A stretch of DNA of 64,000 nt from WTFV01 sp965203525 (lineage in GTDB: Bacteria > Acidobacteriota > Vicinamibacteria > Vicinamibacterales > UBA8438): positions 310,001 to 374,000 of the forward strand of contig OZ241898.1 of NCBI GenBank assembly GCA_965203525.1, in the 5' to 3' direction. Made by a program: the position numbers and the translations under genes. The notes beneath the pieces were generated by a model. That model saw only the letters and a program-made list of their open reading frames with translations, made no database searches and was not told where the DNA came from. How positions within the stretch are numbered: position 1 is the first letter of the stretch; each line of letters begins with the position of its first letter. Positions 8,501 to 15,476 of the stretch are shown in pieces.

Positions 8501-8943
8501 CGGCGCCAGCCGCGGTTCGCCGCGTCCCGGCATCCCTTGACGACGGTCGTGCGCCCGTGCGCGGCCAGATGCTGCAGCACGATGCCCAGGCGCTGGCGCA
8601 GGTGCGTCCGCTCGCCGAGGCCGTCCGGCACGTCGGGGTGGACCCACAGGCCGTGCGGCAGGCTGCCGAACGTCAACTCGCCCCTGGCGCAGGGGTCGCG
8701 CCGCAGCACCGGCCGGCGCGCCGCTCCCGGGCTCGACAGGGCGAACGGTCTCGCCGCCGTCGCCCACGGATCCGGTTCGCCGAGGGCCTGCGCGATCTGC
8801 CGGCATTGGTTGCGGGACAGCGCGAGCGCGGGGTCCCGGACCGTCGCGGTCGTCAGTCCGAGCACCCGCCGCGCGGTTCGGGACACCTTGCGCTCGTCCA
8901 CGTCGAGAACGCGCGCCAACTCCGCGATCGTCTGCGTCTTCAT
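5536..8943 (-). CDS. UvrD-like SF1 helicase with unusual N-terminal region
   Basis: A 1135-residue protein from ATG 8943 (MKTQTIAELARVLDVDE). Residues 1-60 resemble an IF2-N/helix-turn-helix-like module. Residues 90-200 are an unrecognised domain with a weak RelE-toxin flavour (GGMQYYLWW, ILVRAVRHHDDHE). The SF1 core follows: Walker A GRPGSGKTT (241-249), Walker B DEAQD (439-443), GDDGQTV (motif III), DTKGLEYQSV and VALSRATETLVF (motifs V/VI). About 450 C-terminal residues look like alpha-helical repeats (REAQGRPEDAAETFEQAG), then a basic tail with LTDEQLAVMWQAEFPNS. It probably acts on DNA, perhaps in defence or stress rather than routine repair. The frame stays open upstream to 9600, but that part overlaps the FMN gene and is not used. 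Confidence 0.7.
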   Translation of the reverse strand: MKTQTIAELARVLDVDERKVSRTARRVLGLTTATVRDPALALSRNQCRQIAQALGEPDPWATAARPFALSSPGAARRPVLRRDPCARGELTFGSLPHGLWVHPDVPDGLGERTHLRQRLGIVLQHLAAHGRTTVVKGCRDAANRGWRRSPLGGSGGMQYYLWWTVQGSRPARGIEFAGRGGILVRAVRHHDDHETLDAGVLDDYLRFSQREIDDADLVGRPWTPVQIQFVKHEGPVRIVHGRPGSGKTTVLWKAIEARSGQRVLYLTWSRELTVAAAEHFRAFAPADVRVDARDFTTFLGEVCGADVDRRPLAESRAAFAAAIARLGRRQVGPWAGRDAALHAEVRAMLLGRAVPGAADCVPAGDLVRLSDAAYRERRADDDGVGRAAASALLKVAGAVEPDAFARVFPELAAAAAAIARLRDGALPEGFAEFDRIVVDEAQDLTVLETAVVVELCLAIARRRGHAPWLLAAGDDGQTVRPSGFDWGPLNDLLAARLDAPRRFHLEDNLRCPSRIEAVIERASAWYVHLEKGRRPTKQRHRPGGRHADAHLLHVVVPDTPDAVTLLERLDDVEGLVVVTVGAEVPPWMPERLRDMVLTPADTKGLEYQSVCVLEPGRALVRLEAATGPAATRTSRALREHEHRTAIDQLRVALSRATETLVFVDVAGDDAALDLSADLLGEAAPYDADDLVEHFGDDAPPEERVQARANDARTLIDTTPRRAWQRACQAMRLLGDPHLPNGVADETVRRDVRTTLLATAARLLLDGVPAGVRRHEVLGMAGEAIAQAGASGAERPERALNELDAWTLARHTAPFALLDATLALESEGSWLRRALPPVAQRLRDAVETFADESAEAGAYAGDVEGWLELTGYAGDAAAKARALRCRAVDALTATGETAEAERVLLSVKPSDPARLGRLREAQGRPEDAAETFEQAGMAADALRNWRKAGRWEQAARLAQGQARTDLEWLVDLDDLIGRRPAEQRKRLTAGERERLARLLDSVERLPKGGKTTAPAAALPLIVLPAAGPGLPPGFTEVDGIPPVPEKPRTGRFFGRRVMDFQNWTLASNARWRLTDEQLAVMWQAEFPNSRSRYTLKSVRTVRNLFNQGRHNNDAPPAPVPAYAPGGSPVAFGAPYR

Positions 8944-8994
8944 GAACAGTGGTTCGTTGGGGGCCCGCGGCGCCTCATTATTGACCGCGCGGCA

Positions 8995-9009
8995 GTTTGC
9001 CGGGCAAAC
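8995..9009. promoter_or_regulatory. GTTTGC inverted repeat upstream of helicase
   Basis: GTTTGC-CGG-GCAAAC is a perfect 6-bp inverted repeat about 50 bp upstream of the helicase start. The same half-sites with a 7-bp centre occur at 54157-54175 upstream of the first Oar gene. It may be an operator; the regulator is unknown. Confidence 0.3.
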
Positions 9010-9028
9010 CGCGCGGCGGCCGGCTTCC

Positions 9029-9136
9029 CCGGCGGGAGACGGTCGGGCGTCCCGCGGTGCGACGATGGCCGGAAATGCGGATGCGGCGCTCGTCGCGCCG
9101 GCGGGAGACGACCGGGCGTCCCGCGGTGTGCGACGA
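9029..9136. repeat. X-Y-X direct repeat, 69-bp offset
   Basis: A block of about 37 bp beginning CCGGCGGGAGACGG (9029-9065) recurs at 9098-9136 with two substitutions and a TG insertion. A unique 32-bp Y separates the copies. It lies between the divergent helicase and second FMN-binding genes. Confidence 0.75.
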
Positions 9137-9181
9137 GGCGCGGGGGCGCCCGGAACTGCCTCGCGGGCGCGCGGCTGGCGG

Positions 9182-9187
9182 TAGAAT
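9182..9187 (+). promoter_or_regulatory. -10 box TAGAAT for second FMN-binding gene
   Basis: TAGAAT lies in the context GCGGTAGAATGGCC, 32 bp upstream of ATG 9220. The identical GGTAGAATG context precedes the M64 peptidase gene. No good -35 box is seen. Confidence 0.4.
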
Positions 9188-9219
9188 GGCCTGGCCGCCC
9201 CGTGGCGCGACGACGTACC

Positions 9220-9768
9220 ATGATCAGGCGATGCCTCGCGGCGGTTCTGCTGGCGCTGCTTACCGGCGCGGCCGCTCCCCGCGCCCAGGAAGGCGTCGTC
9301 ACCCGCGGCGAGGCGCTCGCGGCGGTCTGGCCGGGCGCGGCGGTGACGCGCGACCGGGTCATCCTGACGCGGGAGCAGATGGCGGCGGTGGCGGCGCTCG
9401 CCCGCGTCGGGATGCAGGGCCGCATCTTCCCCCGCTACGTCGCGCGCCGGGACGGCGTGGTCGTCGGGCGCGCCTACGTCGACACGCACACCCCGAAGAC
9501 CGAGCGGCAGAGCCTGCTGGTCTCCCTCGACACCGAGGGCCGCGTCAAGCGGGTCGACGTCACCGTCTTCTTCGAGCCGGCGCAGTACATGGCGCCGCAA
9601 GACTGGCTGCGGCAGTTCGACGGACGGATGCTGCGCGACGATCTGGCCGTCCGGCGCGGCATCCGGCCGATCGCCGGCTCTTCCTTCACCGGGCGGGCGA
9701 TCAGCAACGCCGTCCGCCGCGTGCTCGCCCTCGACCGGGTGCTGCAGGCCGAGGCGTCCCGCCCGTAG
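9220..9768 (+). CDS. FMN-binding domain paralogue with altered flavinylation motif
   Basis: A 182-residue exported protein (signal peptide about 1-22), homologous along its whole length to the protein at 3386-3982. Both contain the identical block RYVARRDGVVVGRAYVDTH and a matching C-terminal RRVLALDRVL. Where the first copy has GATLTT, this one has GSSFTG (about 153-158), so the usual Ala-Thr of the flavinylation signature is missing. A Ser or the following Thr might still be modified, or it may bind FMN non-covalently. It stands alone, without ApbE or a membrane partner beside it. Confidence 0.65.
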   Translation: MIRRCLAAVLLALLTGAAAPRAQEGVVTRGEALAAVWPGAAVTRDRVILTREQMAAVAALARVGMQGRIFPRYVARRDGVVVGRAYVDTHTPKTERQSLLVSLDTEGRVKRVDVTVFFEPAQYMAPQDWLRQFDGRMLRDDLAVRRGIRPIAGSSFTGRAISNAVRRVLALDRVLQAEASRP

Positions 9769-9782
9769 CCGGCCGGGGAGCC

Positions 9783-9880
9783 CGCCGCGCGGTTCGCGGC
9801 TTCACGAGCCGACGACGAGGCGCGCCGCCTGATCGACGCGGGGGCCGGGGTCTCGCCGCGCGGTTCGCGGTTTCACGAGC
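9783..9880. repeat. X-Y-X direct repeat, 71-bp offset, downstream of FMN paralogue
   Basis: CGCCGCGCGGTTCGCGGCTT and the next seven bases (9783-9809) recur at 9854-9880 with one substitution. The copies are separated by 44 unrelated bases. The repeat starts 15 bp after the stop of the FMN paralogue. The rest of 9769-9940 shows no gene and no clear terminator. Confidence 0.75.
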
Positions 9881-9940
9881 GCTGGCGTGAACGGGGCCGG
9901 GAGCACCGGCTGCGCATCGCCGTCGCCCGGCTTGCAAACC

Positions 9941-11455
9941 TCATGAAGCGCCCGGCGCGGCCGGCGGCGCAGATCCGGGCGCGGGCGGTTCCGGTTCGGC
10001 CGCCGGGTCGAGCGGCGCGATCCCGATCCGCGCGAAGCCGTACGCGGCGGCGACGAACGGGTTGATCAGGTTGAAGAAGGCGAACGGCGCGTAGGCCAGG
10101 GTGGACACGCCGAGCGTCTGGGCCATGAACGCGCCGCAGGTGTTCCACGGGATCAGCACCGAGGTGATCGTGCCGGAGTCCTCGAGGGTCCGCGACAGGT
10201 TCTTCGGGTCGAGCCGCCGCCGCCGGTACTCGCCGCGGAACATCCGGCCGGGGAGCACGATGGAGATGTACTGGTCGGAGGCGAGCACGTTGACCCCGAA
10301 CGAGGTGGCCAGGGTGGCCAGGATCAGTCCGCCGGCGGTCCGCACCGCGCGCAGGATGCGACGGGCCAGCGCCTGCAGGATGCCGGTCGCCTCCAGCACC
10401 GCGCCGTACATCATCGCCGTCATGATCAGCCAGACGGTCTGCAGCATGCTCTCCATGCCGCCGCGCGACAGCAGCTCGTCGAGGGCCGCGTTTCCCGATT
10501 CGAGCACGTACCCGCCGTACAGCGCCTGCCACACGCCCTTGACGAGGGCCACCGGGCGGGCCAGCTCCGGCGCCCCGGCGTAGCGCAGCACCGCCTCGGG
10601 CTGGAACACGACCGCGAACAGCCCCCCGACCAGCGCCCCGATCAGCAGCGCCGGGAACGCCGGCATCCGGCGCGCCACCAGGACCAGCACCAGCACGAGC
10701 GGGATCAGCAGGTGCGGGCCGATCGCGAAGCTGCGGTCGAGCGCCGCCAGCAGCGCGTCGACGTCGCCCGAGCCGTGGGCGCCCGGCATGGCGAGGCCGA
10801 TGCCCGCGAACAGGATCAGCGCGACGGCGAAGCTGGGCGCGGTGGTCCGGACCATGTGGCGGATGTGGGCGAACAGCTCCGAACCGGCGACCGCCGGGGC
10901 GAGGTTGGTCGTGTCGGAGAGCGGGGACATCTTGTCGCCGAAGTACGCGCCGGAGACGATGGCGCCGGCCGCCAGCCCGAGGTGCATCTCGTAGGCGGCG
11001 GCGATGCCGATCAGGGCCAGGCCGACGGTGCCGGCGGTGGTCCAGGAACTGCCGGTGGCGAGCGCGACGACGGCGCAGATGACGCAGGCGGCGGCGTAGA
11101 AGACGGACGGCGCCAGCAGCGACAGGCCGTAGTGGATCATCGCCGGCACGATGCCGGCCAGGATCCAGGTCCCGATGACCGATCCGACGACGAGCAGGAT
11201 CAGGACCGCGCCCATCGACGTGGCGATGCCGCGGCGGATCGCCCCTTCGATCTCCGCCCACGGCTGCCCGTTGGCCAGGCCGACGAGTCCGGCGGCGGCG
11301 GCGCCGAGCACGAGGGCGATCTGGTTGGGGCCGAACGACGATTCGTCGCCGAACAGGTACACCGCGCCGCCGAGCAGGGCGACGAGCAGCACGACGGGAA
11401 CGAGCGCCTGGCCGAGCGGCGGCTCGGCCGGCGGTCCGGAGGGCTTGTCTGGCAT
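9941..11455 (-). CDS. nhaC: Na+/H+ antiporter, NhaC family
   Basis: A 504-residue polytopic inner-membrane protein with about twelve hydrophobic segments. Family features include ALATGSSWTTAGTVGLALIG (conserved GSSWTT), GAIVSGAYFGDKMSPLSDTT, and a C-terminal half with VLASDQYISIVLPGRMF and LIPWNTCGAFMAQTLGV. It would exchange Na+ for H+, or malate/lactate in some subtypes. The start ATG 11455 lies 24 nt downstream of the sigma-54 activator stop on the same strand, so the two form an operon. The C-terminus is Pro/Ala-rich. Confidence 0.85.
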   Translation of the reverse strand: MPDKPSGPPAEPPLGQALVPVVLLVALLGGAVYLFGDESSFGPNQIALVLGAAAAGLVGLANGQPWAEIEGAIRRGIATSMGAVLILLVVGSVIGTWILAGIVPAMIHYGLSLLAPSVFYAAACVICAVVALATGSSWTTAGTVGLALIGIAAAYEMHLGLAAGAIVSGAYFGDKMSPLSDTTNLAPAVAGSELFAHIRHMVRTTAPSFAVALILFAGIGLAMPGAHGSGDVDALLAALDRSFAIGPHLLIPLVLVLVLVARRMPAFPALLIGALVGGLFAVVFQPEAVLRYAGAPELARPVALVKGVWQALYGGYVLESGNAALDELLSRGGMESMLQTVWLIMTAMMYGAVLEATGILQALARRILRAVRTAGGLILATLATSFGVNVLASDQYISIVLPGRMFRGEYRRRRLDPKNLSRTLEDSGTITSVLIPWNTCGAFMAQTLGVSTLAYAPFAFFNLINPFVAAAYGFARIGIAPLDPAAEPEPPAPGSAPPAAPGAS

Positions 11456-11479
11456 GGTCGTCGTCGTTGTCGCAGGCGC

Positions 11480-12523
11480 TCACTCGCGGGCGAGGAGCGC
11501 GTCGATGTTCAGCCGGCGCCGCTTGAGCAGGAGGCCCTTGCGCGAGACGCCGAGGCGGCCCGCCGCGGTCTGGAGGCGGCCGTTGGCGGCGAGCAGCGCC
11601 CTGAGGATGAGCGCCCGCTCGACCTCCTCGATGGCGGCCGGCAGGGGCTGGTCCGTGGAGATGGTGACCGTGTCCCGCCCGTTGCGCGCCGGGTCGCCGG
11701 GCCGCGGCCCGCGGGCGTGGGGAGACGCCGTGGAACGGGCGAGGTCCTCCGGCGTGATGGCCGCGCCGCCCGCCGCGAACGCCACCAGGCGGCGGACCTC
11801 GTTGGCGAGCTGCCGGACGTTGCCCGGCCAGTCGCGGATCAGCAACTGCCGCACCGCCGCGTCCGACATGCGGACGTTCCGCTTCCGCTGCTCGTCCGAG
11901 TACCGGCGCAGGAAGTGGCCGATCAGCGGCGGGATGTCCTCGCGGCGGTCCCGCAGGGGAGGAACGTGGATGCGGATGATGTTGAGACGATAGAACAGGT
12001 CCGCGCGGAACTGCCCGTCCCGGACCAGCTGGTCGATGTCCGCGTTGGTGGCGGCCACGATGCGCACGTCGACCTTCTGCGGCCGGGGCTGGCCGACCGG
12101 CTGCACCTCGTGGTTTTCGATCAGCCGCAGCAGCTTGGGCTGGATGCGGGCGTCGAGCTCGCCGATCTCGTCCAGGAGTACCGTGCCGCCGTCGGCGCTA
12201 CGGAACACCCCGGGCGCATGCTCGCTCGCGCCGGTGAACGACCCGCGCCGGTGGCCGAAGAGCTGCGAGTCGACGATCTCGCGCGTCGCGCCGGTGCAGT
12301 TGTAGGGCACGAACTGCCCTCGGGGCCGGCCGGATCGGTCGTGGATGATGCGCGCGAGGACCTCCTTGCCGGTACCCGATTCACCCGTGATCAGCACGGG
12401 CAGGTTGCTGGGGGCGGCGCGCGTCGCGGTGTTCAGCACGCGCTGCATCGCGCGCGATCCGAACACCCCGTACGGCCGGCGAACCTCCTGTCGGCTCTCG
12501 CGTTCCCTGGTGCGGTTCATCAT
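11480..12523 (-). CDS. sigma-54-dependent activator, AAA+ and Fis domains only
   Basis: A 347-residue enhancer-binding protein. The AAA+ domain has Walker A GESGTGKE (about 47-54), the sigma-54 contact loop as GSFTGA instead of the usual GAFTGA, Walker B GGTVLLDEIGEL and the R-finger region FRADLFYRLN. A Fis-type HTH ends the protein (QTAAGRLGVSRKGLLLKRRR). Only about 20 residues precede the AAA+ domain, so there is no receiver, GAF or PAS sensor. Control must come from a partner protein or expression level. It heads an operon with nhaC. Confidence 0.85.
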   Translation of the reverse strand: MMNRTRERESRQEVRRPYGVFGSRAMQRVLNTATRAAPSNLPVLITGESGTGKEVLARIIHDRSGRPRGQFVPYNCTGATREIVDSQLFGHRRGSFTGASEHAPGVFRSADGGTVLLDEIGELDARIQPKLLRLIENHEVQPVGQPRPQKVDVRIVAATNADIDQLVRDGQFRADLFYRLNIIRIHVPPLRDRREDIPPLIGHFLRRYSDEQRKRNVRMSDAAVRQLLIRDWPGNVRQLANEVRRLVAFAAGGAAITPEDLARSTASPHARGPRPGDPARNGRDTVTISTDQPLPAAIEEVERALILRALLAANGRLQTAAGRLGVSRKGLLLKRRRLNIDALLARE

Positions 12524-12621
12524 CGTTCTTCTCGGCGCGTGCGTGCGGCAGCGGCTTCCGTCGCAAGTGCGAAGTGCCTTTTTACACGATTCGAGGCGCG
12601 GAAGACTTGATGCCCGTCACG

Positions 12622-12627
12622 TATACT
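12622..12627 (+). promoter_or_regulatory. -10 box TATACT, suggests leaderless mtaB transcript
   Basis: TATACT ends 9 bp before ATG 12637, so transcription would start within a few bases of the start codon. No Shine-Dalgarno is present. No convincing -35 box is seen. Confidence 0.4.
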
Positions 12628-12636
12628 CCCCGGCGG

Positions 12637-13926
12637 ATGCAGTTCGCCGTCGTCACGTTCGGCTGCCGCGTCAACCAGGCCGACTCGTTCGCGCTCGAGC
12701 GCGGCCTGCGCGCCGCGGGCGCTTCCCCGGCCCCCGTCGAGGCGGCCGACGTCGTGGTCGTCAACAGTTGCTCGGTCACCGCGAGCGCCGACCAGGGGAC
12801 GCGGCAGGCGATTCGGCGCATCGCGCGGACCAACGCCGGTGCCCGGATCGTCGCCACCGGCTGCTACGCGTCGCGCGCCGCCGGCGAGGTGGCCGCCCTG
12901 CCGGGCGTCGTCGCGGTCGTGCCCAACGTGGACAAGGAGTCGCTCGCCGAGCGCATCCTGGACACCGTCGCGCCGACCACCGCGGTGCGCTTCGGTTCCG
13001 GGGACGGCGCCTGCGGCGCCCCGGTCCGGCCCGGCGAGGGAGGCCGGACCGCCCGTACGTTGCGGGTGCAGACCGGCTGCGACGAGGCGTGCGCCTACTG
13101 CATCATCCCGTCGACGCGCGGGCGCGGCCGGAGCACGCCGTTGCCGCGGGTGCTCGACGAGGTGGACGAGGCGGTCGCGGCGGGGTACCGCGAGCTGCAA
13201 CTGACCGGCGTCCACCTCGGTTCCTACGGCCGCGACCTGACTCCGCCGTCGTCGCTCGCCGCGCTGCTGCGGGCGCTCGCCGCCCACCCGTCCGACTTCC
13301 TGGTGCGGATGAGCTCGCTCGAGCCGATGGACTGCACGCCGGAGGTGGTCGAGCTGGTGACCGCCAGCCCGCGCTTCGCGCCCCATTTTCATCTTCCGTT
13401 GCAGCATGCGAGCGACGCGGTCCTGCGGCGGATGCGGCGGCCGTACACGGCGGCCGGGTACCGGGCGGTGGTCACCGACGTTCGCGAGCGCCTGCCGCAC
13501 GCGGCGATCGGCGCCGACGTCGTGGTCGGGTTTCCGGGCGAGACGGACGCCGACGCGGCGGCGACCCTCGACTTCCTCCGGGGCAGCCCCCTGACTTATC
13601 TGCACGTCTTTCCCTACTCGGATCGTCCCGGCACGGAGGCGTCCGCGATGTCCGGGAAGGTGGACGGCCGGCGCATCCGCGAGCGGGCGCGCGCCGTGCG
13701 CGAGGCCGGGGCGGCGCTGGCCGAACGGTTCCGCGCCGCGCAGGTGGGCAGCGTCCGTCCCGGGCTGACGCTCGTCCAGGCCGGCGGCACGGTCGTGCTG
13801 ACCGACAACTACCTGCGCGTGCGGGTGCCGGCCGACTGTTCCGGCAACGAGCGCGTGCGGGTGCGCATCACCGCCGCGGGCGGGACGATGGCCGGCGAGC
13901 TGCTGCCGGCGGCGTCGGCCGCCTGA
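12637..13926 (+). CDS. mtaB: tRNA (t6A37) methylthiotransferase
   Basis: A 429-residue MiaB/MtaB-family radical-SAM enzyme that adds a methylthio group to t6A37 of ANN-decoding tRNAs. The N-terminal MTTase domain has FGCRVNQADS, NSCSVTASAD and ATGCYAS, which supply the three Cys of the auxiliary cluster. The radical-SAM motif is GCDEACAYCIIPSTRGRGRS (C-x3-C-x2-C). A C-terminal TRAM-like region follows. ATG 12637 is preferred; in-frame ATGs at 12574 and 12610 would place the -10 box inside the gene. The end of the gene is the first part of a duplicated block. Confidence 0.88.
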   Translation: MQFAVVTFGCRVNQADSFALERGLRAAGASPAPVEAADVVVVNSCSVTASADQGTRQAIRRIARTNAGARIVATGCYASRAAGEVAALPGVVAVVPNVDKESLAERILDTVAPTTAVRFGSGDGACGAPVRPGEGGRTARTLRVQTGCDEACAYCIIPSTRGRGRSTPLPRVLDEVDEAVAAGYRELQLTGVHLGSYGRDLTPPSSLAALLRALAAHPSDFLVRMSSLEPMDCTPEVVELVTASPRFAPHFHLPLQHASDAVLRRMRRPYTAAGYRAVVTDVRERLPHAAIGADVVVGFPGETDADAAATLDFLRGSPLTYLHVFPYSDRPGTEASAMSGKVDGRRIRERARAVREAGAALAERFRAAQVGSVRPGLTLVQAGGTVVLTDNYLRVRVPADCSGNERVRVRITAAGGTMAGELLPAASAA

Positions 13927-14094
13927 CCGGTTCCAGCCGCGTTTCGACGGCGGGACGGCCACGCGGGACGGTCACCCGCCGGGCGCCCGCCACCTGACCG
14001 GTTCCAGCCGCGTTTCGACGGCGGGACGGCCGCGCGGGACGGTCACCCGCCGGGCGGCGCGCCCACCTGACGGGACTTCGGCCGCGAGAACGGC
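13922..14094. repeat. tandem 71-73 bp repeat from the mtaB stop codon
   Basis: A 63-bp block beginning CCTGACCGGTTCCAGCCGCG (13922-13985) contains the mtaB stop codon. It recurs almost unchanged at 13993-14056. A third, degenerate copy starts at 14066 (CCTGACGGGACTTCGGCCGC). Offsets are 71 and 73 bp. The region lies between convergent mtaB and rlmN. Confidence 0.85.
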
Positions 14095-14100
14095 GCGCGT

Positions 14101-14214
14101 CCGGCTACCGGTCCAGCAGGGCGGCGGCGCGTTGCGCCCTGGATGGCAACCCTGAAGGTGACGCAAGGGTCCCAGGCCGGCTACCGGTCCAGCAGGGCGG
14201 CGGCGCGTTGCGCC
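14101..14214. repeat. X-Y-X: perfect 38-bp duplication of the rlmN 3' end
   Basis: The last 34 bases of rlmN plus four beyond the stop (14177-14214, beginning CCGGCTACCGGTCC) are repeated exactly at 14101-14138. The 38-bp Y between them (14139-14176) is itself an inverted repeat: CTGG...CCAG outside and ACCCT...AGGGT inside. The offset is 76 bp. Confidence 0.85.
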
Positions 14215-15257
14215 GGCGCCGGCCGGCCCCCTTCGACGATGAGCTGCCCGCACGCGGCGCGGATGTCGCGCCCGCGGCTCTTGCGCACCGACACGACGAC
14301 GCGGCGTTCGGCCAGCGTGCGCGCGAAGCGGTCGATCCGCGCGTCCGGCGGCCGCCGGTAGGGGACGCCGGGCGCTTCGTTGAGCGGGATCAGGTTGACC
14401 TTCGAGCGGATGCCGCGCAGCAGGGCGGCCAGCCGGCGGGCGTCGGCCACGCCGTCGTTCACGTCGCGCAGCAGGACGTACTCGAACGTGATCCGGTCCC
14501 GCCGCCGCGCCGGAAACCGCCGGCACGCGGCGATCAGGTCGGCCAGACCGTACTTGCGGCTCACCGGCACCAGCCGGTCGCGCAGCTCCTCCGTGGCGGC
14601 GTGCAGCGAGACGGCCAGGTTCGGCATCAGCGGCTCCTTCGCGAGCCGCTCCAGCGCCGGGAGCACCCCGACCGTCGACAGGGTCACGCGCCGCGGATTC
14701 ACGCCGAGCCCGCAGTCGGCGGCGAGCATCCCGAGCGCCTTCATGGTTTCGTCGTAGTTGCGCAGCGGCTCGCCCATGCCCATCAGCACGACGTTGAAGC
14801 GCCGGTCCGCCAGCGCGAGGTCGTGCGCCATCACCCGCACCTGGGCCGCGATCTCGCCGGCGGTCAGGTTCCGCAGCAGTCCCATCCGCCCGGTCAGGCA
14901 GAAACCGCAGCGCATGGCGCAGCCCACCTGCGTCGACACGCAGAAGGTCATCGCCGGCGTGTCGGGGATGAAGACCGTCTCCACCTCGCGCCCGTCGTCG
15001 AGCCGCATCAGGAACTTGACCGTGCCGTCGGCCGACTCGCTGCGGGCGGACACCGTCGGGGTCCGGATCGCGAACGTCCGCTCGAGCTGCGCGCGCAGGT
15101 CCGTCGGCAGGTCGGTCATGCGGGCGAAATCGACGACGCCGCGCCGGTAGATCCAGCCGTAGATCTGCCGCGCGTGGAACGGCCGCGCGCCGAGGCGGAC
15201 GAGCGCATCGGCGAGGGCGTCGGGCGGAAGCTCGGTGAGGACCTGTCGCGCGGACAT
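14181..15257 (-). CDS. rlmN: 23S rRNA (A2503) / tRNA (A37) methyltransferase
   Basis: A 358-residue radical-SAM enzyme that makes C2-methyladenosine. It shows the GCAMRCGFCLTG cluster motif (C-x3-C-x2-C), MGMGEPLRNYDE, RVTLSTVGVLPAL and the C-terminal catalytic Cys in GRDIRAACGQL. ATG 15257 (MSARQVLTELPPDAL) gives the normal family length. The frame stays open to 15419, but that part would run into the M16 promoter region. Its 3' end has been copied 76 bp downstream. Confidence 0.9.
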   Translation of the reverse strand: MSARQVLTELPPDALADALVRLGARPFHARQIYGWIYRRGVVDFARMTDLPTDLRAQLERTFAIRTPTVSARSESADGTVKFLMRLDDGREVETVFIPDTPAMTFCVSTQVGCAMRCGFCLTGRMGLLRNLTAGEIAAQVRVMAHDLALADRRFNVVLMGMGEPLRNYDETMKALGMLAADCGLGVNPRRVTLSTVGVLPALERLAKEPLMPNLAVSLHAATEELRDRLVPVSRKYGLADLIAACRRFPARRRDRITFEYVLLRDVNDGVADARRLAALLRGIRSKVNLIPLNEAPGVPYRRPPDARIDRFARTLAERRVVVSVRKSRGRDIRAACGQLIVEGGRPAPAQRAAALLDR

Positions 15258-15476
15258 GCGAGGCGTCCCGGTTGCTGCGGCGGGCCGCATGCTACCACGC
15301 GGCCGGCGGCGGGCAGGCGCCCGGAGCCGGCTCGCCGGCCGCGGTTGCCGCGCGGGAACCGGGCATGCTACGATGCGCTTGGCCTTGCCTCGCATCCTCC
15401 ATAACCCGGTTGTTTGCAAGCGTTTGCGTGCTCACGCGGTCCCTCCCGCGGTTCCCCGGCGCGGACCTGTTCGGGC

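Noticed and set aside
8944..9600. In-frame 5' extension of the helicase reading frame
   Set aside because: It overlaps the well-supported second FMN-binding gene on the other strand and has no start with family support; MKTQTIAEL at 8943 is a better N-terminus.
9786..9940. Possible coding remnant (FHERWRERGREHRLRIAVARL) downstream of the FMN paralogue
   Set aside because: Short, without start, and part of the repeat unit; no family could be named.
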